From positions 372,001 through 436,000 of the forward strand of contig NZ_BAAAXV010000005.1 of the NCBI RefSeq assembly GCF_039535785.1: a DNA stretch of 64,000 nucleotides. Reading direction: 5' to 3'. Below are positions 42,675-51,703 of the stretch, piece after piece (position 1 is the stretch's first letter; each line of letters begins with the position of its first letter). Below the pieces are notes generated by a model. The model was not told where the DNA came from, did no database searches, and was given only the letters and a program-made list of their open reading frames with translations. This stretch comes from Nonomuraea helvata. GTDB taxonomy: Bacteria; Actinomycetota; Actinomycetes; Streptosporangiales; Streptosporangiaceae. The translations under genes and the position numbers were made by a program.

Positions 42675-43889
42675 ATGACCGAATCCAGCGGAACGGAGCG
42701 CATGCTGGTCGCCCTGCTAGAGGCCAGCCACACGAGCACGCTGGAGCGCCTGCCTGCGCTGGCCGCCGAGTACGGTGCGTACGCCGGCCTCGGCGAGGTG
42801 GCGATCTATCTCGCCGACCTGCAGCAGATGACGCTACGCCGGCTGCGCTCCCCCGACGCGCGTGACCAGCCCGCCGAGGAGCTGCGCGTGGACGGCAGCC
42901 TGGGGGGACGGGCCTTCCAGGAGGTACGCTTCCTGCCGCAGAGCGGGGAGCACGGCGAGCGCCACTGGTGGGTCCCGCTGCTGGACGGCACCGAACGGCT
43001 GGGACTGCTGCGGGTCCGCAGCGACGCGGACGACGTCCCACCGGCCGCCGTCCACCTGGCCAGTCTGGTCGCGCTTCTGGTCGTCAGCCAGCGCTCGCAG
43101 AGCGACGAGTACCAACGCCTGGTGCGTTCGCGGCCCATGAACGTGGCCGCGGAGATGCAGTGGCAACTGCTTCCGGCACTGACCTTCGCCACCCCGGAAG
43201 TGACCCTGGGCGCCGTGATCGAGCCCGCCTACGAGGTGGGCGGCGACGTGTTCGACTACGCCCTGTACGGCGACACCCTTCATCTCGCCGTCTTCGACGC
43301 GATGGGCCACGACGTATCGGCGGGCCTGACGGCCAACCTGGCCATGGCCGCCAGCCGCAACCACCGCCGCCAGGACATGGACCTCACCGAAAACAGCCAC
43401 GCCATCGAACGCGTGCTGATCAGCGAGTTCGGCCGCGGCACCCGTTTCGTGACCGCCGTCATGGCCGACCTGAACCTGCGCACCGGCCTGCTCACCTGGA
43501 TCAACCGCGGCCACCCGCTGCCGGTGCTGATCCGCGGCGGCCGCTGGATCACCACGTTGACGTGCCCGCCCGCCCACCCTCTCGGCCTGGACCTCGGCCT
43601 CCCCGTCACCGTCTGCCAGGAGCAGCTGGAGCCGGGCGATCGGCTGCTGCTGTACACCGACGGCATCGTCGAGGCCGGCGCCGCCCAGGGTCACGAGTTC
43701 GGGCTCGCGCGGTTCGTGGACTTCATCATCCGCCACAGCACCTCCAGCCTGCCCGTCCCCGAGACGCTGCGCCGGCTGGTCAAGAGCATCCTCGACTACC
43801 ACGACGGCAAGCTGTACGACGACGCCACCGTGGTGGTGACCGAATGGCATGGTTTCGCCGGATCGGCCTTCCCGGAGGGAAGATCATGA
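42675..43889 (+). CDS. SpoIIE-type PP2C phosphatase with N-terminal GAF-like domain
   Basis: A 404-residue protein. A GAF-like sensory region occupies about 1-140. The SpoIIE/RsbU PP2C domain follows, with metal-binding GGDVFDYALYG, DAMGHDVSAG and the terminal DDATVVVTE. It would dephosphorylate an anti-anti-sigma factor in a partner-switching pathway; the RsbW-like ATPase at 51.7 kb is one candidate partner family. Its stop overlaps the SDR start (ATGA). Confidence 0.88.
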   Translation: MTESSGTERMLVALLEASHTSTLERLPALAAEYGAYAGLGEVAIYLADLQQMTLRRLRSPDARDQPAEELRVDGSLGGRAFQEVRFLPQSGEHGERHWWVPLLDGTERLGLLRVRSDADDVPPAAVHLASLVALLVVSQRSQSDEYQRLVRSRPMNVAAEMQWQLLPALTFATPEVTLGAVIEPAYEVGGDVFDYALYGDTLHLAVFDAMGHDVSAGLTANLAMAASRNHRRQDMDLTENSHAIERVLISEFGRGTRFVTAVMADLNLRTGLLTWINRGHPLPVLIRGGRWITTLTCPPAHPLGLDLGLPVTVCQEQLEPGDRLLLYTDGIVEAGAAQGHEFGLARFVDFIIRHSTSSLPVPETLRRLVKSILDYHDGKLYDDATVVVTEWHGFAGSAFPEGRS

Positions 43890-44686
43890 GTGACGCGTAC
43901 GACCAGGTGGCGATCGTCACCGGGGCGGACTCCGGCATCGGCAAGGCCACCGCCGTGGCCCTCGCCGAGCAGGGCTTCGACGTCGGCATCACGTACCACA
44001 GGGATCGCGAGGGCGCGGAGGACACGGCGGCCCAGGTACGCGGTCTCGGCCAGGTGCCGGCGGTGCGCAGGCACGACCTGACCGATCCCGAACGGGCGTC
44101 GGCGGTCGTCGACGAGCTGGCCGAGGAGCTGGGCGGGGTCGGCGTGCTGGTCAACAACGCCGGCACCGGCACAAGCGAGCCGCTGCTGGAGATGGGCTAC
44201 GAACGCTGGCGCTCCGTCCTGGCGGTGGACCTCGACGGGGCGTTCCTGTGCGCGCAGCGGGCCGCCAGGCGCATGGTCGCGTCGGGCAGGGGCGGCCGCA
44301 TCGTCAACGTCACCAGCGTGCACGAGGAGTACCCGAGGGTGGGGGCGGGGCCGTACTGCGCGGCCAAGGGCGGACTGCGCATGCTCAGCCGGGTCCTGGC
44401 GCTGGAGCTGGCGGAGCACGGCATCACCGTGAACTCCGTGGCGCCCGGCGAGATCGCCACCCCGATGACCGGGCAGGAGGACCTGCCGCCGCAGCCCGGC
44501 ACCAGGCCCGGCTATCCCGTCCCCCGGCCCGGGGACGCCCGCGAGGTGGCCGCGGTCGTGGCCTTCCTCGCGAGCCCGTCCTCGTCCTATGTCACCGGGA
44601 CGACCGTGTTCGTCGACGGCGGCCTGGGGCTGATGGGGCCGCAGGCCGCCGGCGCGCTCGACTCGGGCGGCTGGCGTACCGGCTGA
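43886..44686 (+). CDS. Short-chain dehydrogenase/reductase
   Basis: A 266-residue classical SDR. Cofactor loop TGADSGIG near 12-19, NNAG, catalytic S in NVTSVHEEYP and YCAAK for tyrosine and lysine are all present. It resembles glucose 1-dehydrogenase-like and 3-oxoacyl-ACP reductase-like SDRs; substrate open. ATG at 43886 overlaps the phosphatase stop and has GGAGGG upstream, so the two are coupled. Confidence 0.9.
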   Translation: MSDAYDQVAIVTGADSGIGKATAVALAEQGFDVGITYHRDREGAEDTAAQVRGLGQVPAVRRHDLTDPERASAVVDELAEELGGVGVLVNNAGTGTSEPLLEMGYERWRSVLAVDLDGAFLCAQRAARRMVASGRGGRIVNVTSVHEEYPRVGAGPYCAAKGGLRMLSRVLALELAEHGITVNSVAPGEIATPMTGQEDLPPQPGTRPGYPVPRPGDAREVAAVVAFLASPSSSYVTGTTVFVDGGLGLMGPQAAGALDSGGWRTG

Positions 44687-44706
44687 AGCGCTCCCAGGGC
44701 GGCCGG

Positions 44707-46168
44707 TCAGCGCTCGCAGCGCACCGGATAGCCGGCCTGGGCCGTGGGCTTGTTGTGGTTCAGGACCTCGATCCTGACCGTCCCGTCGGTCCTGGCCGAC
44801 CGGCTCCAGCTCCACGCCTGGATGCCGAGGACGCCGCTCTCCGGGATCTTGTGGGTGAAGGTCTCCCGATCCTGGCCGTCGATCACCCACTTGTAGGTGA
44901 CCTCCGTCCCCGGCGCCGCCCTGAACTCCCCGAAGGCGGTCATGTACGGGTCGGCCACGCAGTCCCCGTAGTAACCCATGGGCTCGATCTGGGTGATCTG
45001 CACCGTGCCCGGGGAGGGCTCGGCCGGCACGCACGCCCAGCTGTAGGGCTCCTGCTTGGCGGGCCTGTTCTGGTTCAGGATCTCCAGGCGGACCACGCCG
45101 GTGCCACCCGACTTGGCGTTGCTGTACCAGAAATCGCCGATCCTGCTCCGGACACCCGGCTTGAGCTGGGCGGTCCTGAGCGTGCCCGGCTTGCCGTCGA
45201 CGACGAGCCGGTACTTGACCTCCGCCTCGCGATCCGTCGTGACCATCGCGTCGGCCCGCAGGCTGAACGGGCCGTCGCACCGGCCGTGGAAGTGGGACGT
45301 CAGCATGTACTCGACGGTCAGCTTGGCGTCGCCGCCCTCGTCGGCGCAGGCGAGGGTGAACGTGCGCTCCGCCGGCTCGGCGGGGCCCCCTCCGGCCATG
45401 AGACCGAGGGTGTGGGTGCCGTTCCTGCTGGAGTCGAGGCTCCAGGCGGCGGAGACCTCACGCGTGCGGGGCTGGTCGCCGGCGGGGAAGTCGACGGCCT
45501 GCTCCTTCCACTTGGACCCGTCGAGGATCCACCAGTACGTGACCTTCCGCGCCGGACCGGCCGGAAGCGAGATGCGACCGGTCGCCTGGTACGCGATGGG
45601 CTCCGTGCAGGCGCCCTCGTAGTCGCCCGGGATGACGTCGACGATCTGCGGCACCGGCTTCTGCGCGGGCGGCTCCGTCGTCGGGCTCGTCGTCGGCGTG
45701 GGAGTGGGCGTGGGCGTGCGGGTGGGGGTGGGCTGCGGCTCGGTCCCGCAGGTCACCTGGTATGCGGCACGTCTCGAGTCGTGGCCGCCGGCGTTGAGGA
45801 TGCGGATGGCCTTCCAGCCGCCGCCGGAGCTGCCCACGGCCAGCGGCAGCGTGACCTGCCGACTGCGGGGCCCGCCCGCCGCGAAGAAGAGCGACTCGGG
45901 CCGCCCCTCCCCCGCGCCGCTGTCGATCCACTGGTAGTCGACCCTGGCGGGCGTGCGCGACACCTGGATAGTGCCCGTGAACGTCACCGTCGCCGGGCAG
46001 GCGCCGGACTGCTTGGCGGGGAGCGGCGGGAGCGGCGAGCGCAGGAGGGGCGGCCAGCAGGCTGCCGAGCAGCGCGGCGCCCAGCAGCAGAGCTGTCCTT
46101 CTCTTGAAGCGCTCCCCACGGAAGAATCCGGGGGATTCCAGCCGTCCCAACCGTGCGGCTACGCGCAT
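44707..46168 (-). CDS. Secreted four-module surface protein, frameshifted after the signal peptide
   Basis: The main frame (44707 to about 46040) encodes four related Ig-like modules of about 90 residues, each with a cysteine pair and a W/Y-W-I/V-x-D-G-type strand: ACPATVTFTGTIQV..., GACTEPIAYQ..., GRCDGPFSLR... and GDCVADPYMT.... A Pro-Thr linker separates module 1 from 2. The signal peptide (RRTALLLGAALLGSLLAA then PPALAAPAA) lies in the next frame. A one-base insertion in the G run at 46018-46021 would explain the switch. As sequenced the gene cannot make an exported product unless translation slips. ATG at 46168 is within what seems to be a TnpB-derived sequence. Function unknown. Confidence 0.65.
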
Positions 46169-46480
46169 GGTCGCGACGCTGTTGCTTGACGATTCACCTT
46201 CCGGCCCCGCATGCACGGGTTTCCACGCCCCAGCCCGCACACCCGGCCTGGGCTGCGCGGACTCCGCCCTCCCGGCGGTGAGTAGATCCTGCCTTGGCCT
46301 CCCTCGCGAGCTTGGTTATCACACGCGTGTTCGACCACGACCCACCATACCCACACTGGATGGGCCGCCGCAGCCTGTTCCCGTCAATGCACGCTCGCGC
46401 CCTGACGGGCACTCCCGCACCGGGCTTACCCCCATGGCTGAAGCCAGGGGTCCACGCCCGGCATCCCCGATCGGGGGTCC
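46105..46480 (-). mobile_element. Gap with probable TnpB right-end remnant
   Basis: This gap between the secreted-protein gene and the conservon has no intact gene. On the minus strand, fragments such as PVRARACIDGNRLRRPIQ and RLGRLESPGFFRGE look like the degenerate C-terminal coding tail and right end of IS605/IS1341-type tnpB genes. A hairpin with CCCC-a-CGGA and TCCG-GGGG arms at 46114-46134 resembles such right ends. The identification is from memory of these tails, not a search. Confidence 0.45.
46420..46476 (-). terminator. Palindrome cluster downstream of the conservon
   Basis: A three-part stem lies at 46420-46461: CCGGGC/GCCCGG outside, then ACCCC/GGGGT, then TGGCT/AGCCA. It is followed by the perfect palindrome CCCCGATCGGGG at 46465-46476. 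Lying about 87 nt past the GTPase stop, it could end conservon transcription. Alternatively the large hairpin is an end of a mobile element. Confidence 0.5.
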
Positions 46481-46562
46481 CTTTCTCTTCATCGAGCGGG
46501 GACCATGCTTCACGGCACGTCTTGGAGTCACTTGGACCCCTCTTGCAATACCGGCGACCCGG

Positions 46563-47144
46563 TCAGACGCCCTTCACCGCGTACGTGACCAGCGTCGTGA
46601 GCACTTCCTTGACCGACTCGCGCTCGCGCACGTCGCACAGCACGATCGGGATGTGCTCGTTGAGCGCGAGCGCCCGGCGCACCTTGGCCGGGTCGTAGCG
46701 GCGGGCGCCCTCGAAGCAGTTCACGCCCACCACGAACGGGACGCCGCGCTGCTCGAAGTAGTCCACCGCGGGGAAGCAGTCCTCCAGGCGGCGGGTGTCG
46801 GCGAGCACGACGGCGCCGAGCGCGCCCAGGGCCAGTTCGTCCCACATGAACCAGAAGCGGTCCTGCCCGGGGGTGCCGAACAGGTACAGCCACAGCCCCT
46901 CGCGGATGGTGATGCGGCCGAAGTCCAGCGCGACGGTGGTCGTGGTCTTGGACTCCACTCCTGAGGTGTCGTCCACCCCGATGCCCCGCTCGCTCAGCAA
47001 CTCCTCGGTGTGCAGGGGCCGGATCTCGCTGATCGTGCCGACCATGGTCGTCTTGCCGACACCGAAGCCACCGGCGATGAGGATCTTGATGGCCAAGGCG
47101 GAGGCGACCGCCGTCGCCCCCGGCTCAGAGGCTGCGTAGTCCAT
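46563..47144 (-). CDS. cvnD: Conservon GTPase (CvnD-type)
   Basis: A 193-residue small GTPase of the actinomycete conservon type. Walker A is GGFGVGKTT at 25-33, the switch region carries KTTTTVALDFGRI and FGTPGQDRFWFMWDEL, and VGVNCFEGARR serves as the NKxD region. These GTPases act with the roadblock and DUF742 proteins and a membrane sensor kinase in a complex often likened to eukaryotic G-protein signalling. ATG at 47144 has AGGGAAG 6 nt upstream; it overlaps the DUF742 gene by 20 nt. Confidence 0.93.
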   Translation of the reverse strand: MDYAASEPGATAVASALAIKILIAGGFGVGKTTMVGTISEIRPLHTEELLSERGIGVDDTSGVESKTTTTVALDFGRITIREGLWLYLFGTPGQDRFWFMWDELALGALGAVVLADTRRLEDCFPAVDYFEQRGVPFVVGVNCFEGARRYDPAKVRRALALNEHIPIVLCDVRERESVKEVLTTLVTYAVKGV

Positions 47145-47475
47145 GCAGAACTTCCCTGTAAATCCGTTCGTCGATCGTCTGCGCCACGGGGCGCGGACGA
47201 TCGATGGTGACAAGCCCCTCCCGCCGCAGATCGCCCAGGATCACCCGGGTGATGTTGAGCGGCAGCCCGAGGTGCGCCGCGACATCCGCGACGGGTGTGG
47301 GCTTCTGGCACACCGACAGCACGGCGCGGTGCTCGGGGATCAGTTCCGCGGGCTCGTAGGCGCCGGCGACTGTCGAGACGATGGCCACCAGGTCGAACGT
47401 CTCTCCCTGCGGACGCGCCCGGCCCCCGGTCAGCCCGAAGAGCCGGATCAGCGGCCCTGGATCCTCTCCGGTCAC
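47125..47475 (-). CDS. cvnC: DUF742 protein (CvnC-type)
   Basis: A 116-residue DUF742 protein with a winged-helix-like core (AVLSVCQKPTPVADVAAHLGLPLNITRVILGDLRREGLV). It is the third component of the conservon and is thought to bridge the kinase/roadblock pair and the GTPase. GTG at 47475 overlaps the roadblock stop by 4 nt (GTGA). Confidence 0.92.
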   Translation of the reverse strand: MTGEDPGPLIRLFGLTGGRARPQGETFDLVAIVSTVAGAYEPAELIPEHRAVLSVCQKPTPVADVAAHLGLPLNITRVILGDLRREGLVTIDRPRPVAQTIDERIYREVLHGLRSL

Positions 47476-47897
47476 AGTCTCGCGCCGTTCCAGGCGGGTG
47501 CCGGCGCCGCTCCCCTCGGCTGCGAGGAAAGGTGCTCGCCGACCCGCTTGACCAGGAGGGCCATCTCGTACGTGACCATGCCCAGCTCGGCGTCGCCCGA
47601 CGCGAGCACGGCCAGCCGGGCGCCCTGTCCGGCCGCGGTGACGAACAGGAAGCCCCCCTCCATCTCGATGATCGTCTGCCGCACGCCGCCCAGGGCGAAA
47701 TGCCGTCCGGCGCCCATGGCGAGGCTGTGGCTGCCGGCGGAGATGGCGGACAGGTGCTCGGCGTCCTCCCTGGTCAGGCCCCGGGAGCCGCCCATGGCCA
47801 GCCCGTCCGCGGACAGCACGATGGCGTGCCTGATACCGGGAACACGCTGGGTGAGGTCGTCGAGCAGCCAGCTCAGTTCACTTCTGGAGTCAGGCAT
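47472..47897 (-). CDS. cvnB: Roadblock/LC7-domain protein (CvnB-type)
   Basis: A 141-residue roadblock protein: LSWLLDDLTQRVPGIRHAIVLSADGLAMGGSRGL opens the domain and ARLAVLASGDAELGMVTYEMALLVKRVG closes it. Roadblock proteins of this kind regulate small GTPases such as the adjacent CvnD. ATG at 47897 lies inside the end of the kinase gene (8-nt overlap). Confidence 0.92.
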   Translation of the reverse strand: MPDSRSELSWLLDDLTQRVPGIRHAIVLSADGLAMGGSRGLTREDAEHLSAISAGSHSLAMGAGRHFALGGVRQTIIEMEGGFLFVTAAGQGARLAVLASGDAELGMVTYEMALLVKRVGEHLSSQPRGAAPAPAWNGARL

Positions 47898-50430
47898 CGG
47901 GATGGTCGTCCTTTCGGTTCCGCAAATCTCGTCCCTGCTCGGCCTGGCGGCGACCTTGCTGCCAGCCGCGTTGCATGGACGACATGATCTGGGCGAGCTC
48001 CTCCGGTGAGCGCGCCGAGGTGGCGCGCTGGTCCGCGCGCCTTGCGGCGGCACGGAGCTGGGGAGCCATGTTGGTCTGCGGCACCCGCATCGGCAGCCCG
48101 TCGAGGTCCTCGTCCGCCGCCGGTGCCAGGTCCGTGATGCTCCACTCCCCTGGCTGGTCGGAAGGCGTGGCGGAGCCGGGCATCGGCGTCGGGATCGGCC
48201 CGGTGCCGGGCTCGGCCGCCGGCCCGGGCCCCGACCCGTTCGCAAGGCCATGTCCTGACCCGTTCGCAGGGCCGTACCCCGACCCGTTCGCAGGGCCGCA
48301 CCCGTTCGCAGGGCCATGTCCCGACCCGTTCGCAGGGGCGCCCCCCGATTCGTGAGCGGGCTCGGGCTGGGGTGCGGTCTCGGTCATGGGCTCCGTTCTC
48401 TGCGCGGGGGCCTCGAACCAGGTCCCGCGCTCGAAATCGGTGACGGCCGTCCCGTTGGCCCGGGCCTCGGCGGGTGCCGTGCCGAGCGCGCGCATGGGCC
48501 TGCTCGTGCGGGTGACGACGTGCTCCGCCGGGGCCACGGCCGAGGGCTGGACGTTGGCCAGCAGGGAGGCGGGCAGCAGCACGATCGCGGTGGTCCCGTC
48601 GTACGGCGAGGGGCGCAGCGAGACCTTGATCCCGTGCCGGGCCGCGAGCCTGGACACCACGAAGAGGCCGAGCCGGTCGCTGTCGGCCAGGTCGAACTCC
48701 GGCGGGTCGGCCAGCCTGGCGTTGATCTCGTGGAGGGTGGCGTGGGTCAGGCCGAGGCCGCGGTCCTCCACCTCGAGTGCGAAGCCGTTGGCCGCCGTCA
48801 TGCTGCGGACGTGCACGGTCGTGTCGGGCGGGGAGAAGGCGGTGGCGTTCTCCACCAGCTCGGCCACCAGGTGGATCACGTCGGTGACGGCGCCGCCGAC
48901 GAGGAGCGGGGCGTTCGGCATCGGCACGACCGTGACGCGGGTGTAGTCCTCGACCTCCAGCACTGCCGCGCGTACGACGTCGAACAGCGGCACCGGGTCG
49001 CGCCAGCGGCGGGCGGGGACGGAGCCGGACAGGATGATCAGGTTCTCGGCGTGCCGCCGCATGCGGGTGGTCAGGTGGTCGAGCTTGAACAGGTCCTCCA
49101 GGACCTCCGGCTCGTCGACCCGGCGCTCCATGGTGTCGAGCATCGCGAGCTGGCGGTGGAGCAGCGCCTGGTTGCGCCGGGCCAGGTTGAGGAAGACCTG
49201 GCCGACGCCCTTGCGCAGGGTCGCCTGGCCGACCGCGGCCTCGACCGCCGTGCGGCGTACGGCGGAGAACGCGTGCACCACCCGGTCGACCTCGGCCGTG
49301 TCGGCGGAGTCGAGGTCGGGGGCCTCGGTGGCCGGGTCCACGTCCTCGCCGCGGCGCAGCCGCTCGACCAGCCAGGGCAGCCGCTTCTCGGCCAGTTCCA
49401 CCGCCGATCCCTGCAGACGGCTGAGCTCGGCGATCAGCGAGCGGCCGAACCGGTACGACAGCGCCACCGACGCCAGCACCGCCACCAGGCCCAGGACGAG
49501 GACGAGCCCGATCCGCCAGTACGCGCCCGTCTTCAGCGCGTCGGACTCCGCCGTGGTGCGGGCCAGCTCCGTCTCGGTGTCGCGGTTGATCGCACCGAGG
49601 AGGGAGTCGATGTCGCTCCGCCACTGGGAGGGGTTCACCGGCGGCGCGCCACCGCTGGTGTCCCACGTGAACAGCAGGTCCTCTGTCTCCAGCAGCCTCC
49701 GGTATGGGCCGCCGTCAACCAGCTTGTCGTAGTTCACCCGCAGTTCGGGGCCGATGTCGCGCTCGGCGTTGGCGAAGATGAGCCTGCGGCTGGTGAACGC
49801 GGCGACGAACGCAGCCCGGTCGGTCGGCGTCATCCTCCGGTGCACCAACGTGGCGGTGAGCACGGCGTGCTCGCGGCCCAGGTACTCGGCCGTGGCGCTG
49901 TAGGCCGCCATGCCGCGCACCGACCGGAAGGACGAGACGTCGCTCAGCGCGTCGCGGTCGTTGAACTGCTTGTTGGCGACGCTGATCAGGTTGTTGTACG
50001 CGTCGATCATCGTCACCGGCGGAGCGAGCACGCCGCCGTCGGCGGACTCGCGCAGCGCCTGCAGTCCGTCGAGCGCCTGCAGCAGCGCGTGCACCTGGGC
50101 CGGGGTTCCACCCGCCTGCCCGTCAACGGATCCGACGATCTGGCGCAGGCGTTCGGCCTTGGCATCGGTGGCCCGCCGCTGCGCGCTCAGCGGCGCGTAC
50201 CTCGCCGTGCCGCGTGGCGCCTCGGCCGAGAGCTGCCGCTCCCTCTGTAACTCCACGATCAGCTGGTGCACCGGCGAACCGATGGCCTCCCAGCGGTCCT
50301 GTGCCTGGGAGACCGTGACGATCTCGTCCACGCTCGAGTAGGCGATGAAGCCCCACAAGGCGATCATGGAGACCAGCGGAAGCAGGAGGATCCTGAGCAG
50401 CTTGGTACGGATCGGCGGGGGCGAACTCAT
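47890..50430 (-). CDS. cvnA: Nitrate/nitrite-sensor-type histidine kinase of the conservon (CvnA-type)
   Basis: An 846-residue membrane kinase. Membrane helices lie at about 12-32 and 302-325. Between them is a nitrate/nitrite-sensing-like helical domain. A HAMP-like linker and coiled region lead to a HATPase_c domain (about 510-625, with ELVENATAFSPPDTTV and EVEDRGLGLT). The C-terminal 200 residues are disordered, with a GPANGSGHGPANG repeat at about 695-733 encoded by a 24-bp DNA repeat. No separate DNA-binding response regulator is linked; output is likely through the roadblock-GTPase module. ATG at 50430. Confidence 0.93.
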   Translation of the reverse strand: MSSPPPIRTKLLRILLLPLVSMIALWGFIAYSSVDEIVTVSQAQDRWEAIGSPVHQLIVELQRERQLSAEAPRGTARYAPLSAQRRATDAKAERLRQIVGSVDGQAGGTPAQVHALLQALDGLQALRESADGGVLAPPVTMIDAYNNLISVANKQFNDRDALSDVSSFRSVRGMAAYSATAEYLGREHAVLTATLVHRRMTPTDRAAFVAAFTSRRLIFANAERDIGPELRVNYDKLVDGGPYRRLLETEDLLFTWDTSGGAPPVNPSQWRSDIDSLLGAINRDTETELARTTAESDALKTGAYWRIGLVLVLGLVAVLASVALSYRFGRSLIAELSRLQGSAVELAEKRLPWLVERLRRGEDVDPATEAPDLDSADTAEVDRVVHAFSAVRRTAVEAAVGQATLRKGVGQVFLNLARRNQALLHRQLAMLDTMERRVDEPEVLEDLFKLDHLTTRMRRHAENLIILSGSVPARRWRDPVPLFDVVRAAVLEVEDYTRVTVVPMPNAPLLVGGAVTDVIHLVAELVENATAFSPPDTTVHVRSMTAANGFALEVEDRGLGLTHATLHEINARLADPPEFDLADSDRLGLFVVSRLAARHGIKVSLRPSPYDGTTAIVLLPASLLANVQPSAVAPAEHVVTRTSRPMRALGTAPAEARANGTAVTDFERGTWFEAPAQRTEPMTETAPQPEPAHESGGAPANGSGHGPANGCGPANGSGYGPANGSGHGLANGSGPGPAAEPGTGPIPTPMPGSATPSDQPGEWSITDLAPAADEDLDGLPMRVPQTNMAPQLRAAARRADQRATSARSPEELAQIMSSMQRGWQQGRRQAEQGRDLRNRKDDHPDA
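48233..48346. repeat. 24-bp in-frame minisatellite in cvnA
   Basis: Five copies of a unit containing GACCCGTTCGCAGGGCC start at 48233, 48257, 48281, about 48299 and 48323. The spacing is 24 bp except for one unit shortened by 6 bp, so the reading frame is kept. It codes for the GPANGSG repeat in the kinase tail. Confidence 0.85.
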
Positions 50431-50708
50431 CCTTCATGTCCAATTCCGCGCATGGCGATGCGCTTCTGGGCAGTCGTGAACCGGCACCGCCCCCGAGAAC
50501 CTCTGCCACGACTGGCATTGTGGTCCGTCCACTATGCCGATGGGGCAGAAGTACTTCAAGGTACAGATGCGAAGAATCAACACGAATGGCGGGTTGACTC
50601 TTTGTCAGCACACGGTTCGTGACCGTAACAGTTGGCATCTCACGCTGAGTTACCAGAATCGGACTCGGAATTACGGCCGGTCAGACCGGGAGGCCGCGCG
50701 GGTGACGC

Positions 50709-51512
50709 TCAGGGCTTGCGGCCGACGCCTCCGTACAGCCACCTCGTCGCCTCGGGGGCCGGGTCGTCCGGGTCGGGATGCCACATGTCGATGGTGACCA
50801 GACCGGGATCGACCAGATCGAACCCGTCGAAGAAGCGGGCGACCTCCGCGTGCTCACGGAAGTAGATGGGCGTCGGGGTGGCCGCGTACACGGCCTCGAT
50901 CTGGGCGACCGAGTCCGCCGAGTGGCCGTCACGGGTGACGTGGGTGGCCGCGAAGTGGCTCCCGGACGACAGGACGTCACGCAGCTCGCCCATGATCCGG
51001 CTCTGCTCGTCCATGGTGAGGAAGTGGACCATGGCGATCATCAGGACGCCGACCGGCTCGCTGAAGTCGATCAGCTTGGCCGTTTCCGGATGTCCGATAA
51101 CCGCGGCCGGCTGCCGCATGTCGGCGGAGGCCACGGCGGTGTGCTCGTCGGTCGCCAGGAGCGCGCGGCCGTGCTGCAGCACGACCGGGTCGTTGTCGAC
51201 GTAGACCACGCGGGCGTCCGGGACGATCTGCTGGGCGATCTCGTGCGTGTTGCCCGCGGTGGGCAGGCCGGAGCCGATGTCGATGAACTGCCGGATCCCC
51301 TGCCGGGCCATGTGCCGCACGGCGCGGCGCAGGAAGGCGCGGTTCTCCTGAGCCAGCCGGCGGACCTCGGGCATCGCCTTCTCCACCCGCCGCACGGCGT
51401 CGCGGTCGATCTCGAAGTTGTCCTTTCCCCCCAGGTAGTAGTCGTACATCCGGGCGACGCTCGGCCTGGTGACGTCGATCGCCGCCGACACGCCACCGCC
51501 CTGCTCCGTCAT
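50709..51512 (-). CDS. DUF574-type SAM-dependent methyltransferase
   Basis: A 267-residue member of the actinomycete-rich DUF574/S-adenosyl methyltransferase family. Key features: ARMYDYYLGGKDNFEIDRDA near 21-40 and DIGSGLPTAGNTHEIAQ as the SAM loop. Substrates are unknown; many copies occur per genome, often near signalling genes. ATG at 51512 has GGAGG 7 nt upstream. The 278 nt to the conservon start probably contain the conservon promoter; I see no gene there. Confidence 0.9.
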   Translation of the reverse strand: MTEQGGGVSAAIDVTRPSVARMYDYYLGGKDNFEIDRDAVRRVEKAMPEVRRLAQENRAFLRRAVRHMARQGIRQFIDIGSGLPTAGNTHEIAQQIVPDARVVYVDNDPVVLQHGRALLATDEHTAVASADMRQPAAVIGHPETAKLIDFSEPVGVLMIAMVHFLTMDEQSRIMGELRDVLSSGSHFAATHVTRDGHSADSVAQIEAVYAATPTPIYFREHAEVARFFDGFDLVDPGLVTIDMWHPDPDDPAPEATRWLYGGVGRKP

Positions 51513-51703
51513 GACACGGCCTCCGTTCGTGATCACCTGATGCCCCAAACTAGCGGCCAGGTGAGCCCTCATTCCAGCTAGCTAGCACGCCGAAGTGCCG
51601 TTTCCCGGGATCGAAGATGGGTGCTGGTGGTGAAGACGGCGACCCACGGCAGCCGGAATCGTAAGGGAGTACGAGCAACGTTCGCAGCCGACGAAGGGAG
51701 GCG

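Noticed and set aside
51571..51583. 13-mer ATTCCAGCTAGCT also found at 62282-62294
   Set aside because: Shared once upstream of two regulatory genes, but a 13-base match is expected by chance many times in a window this long.
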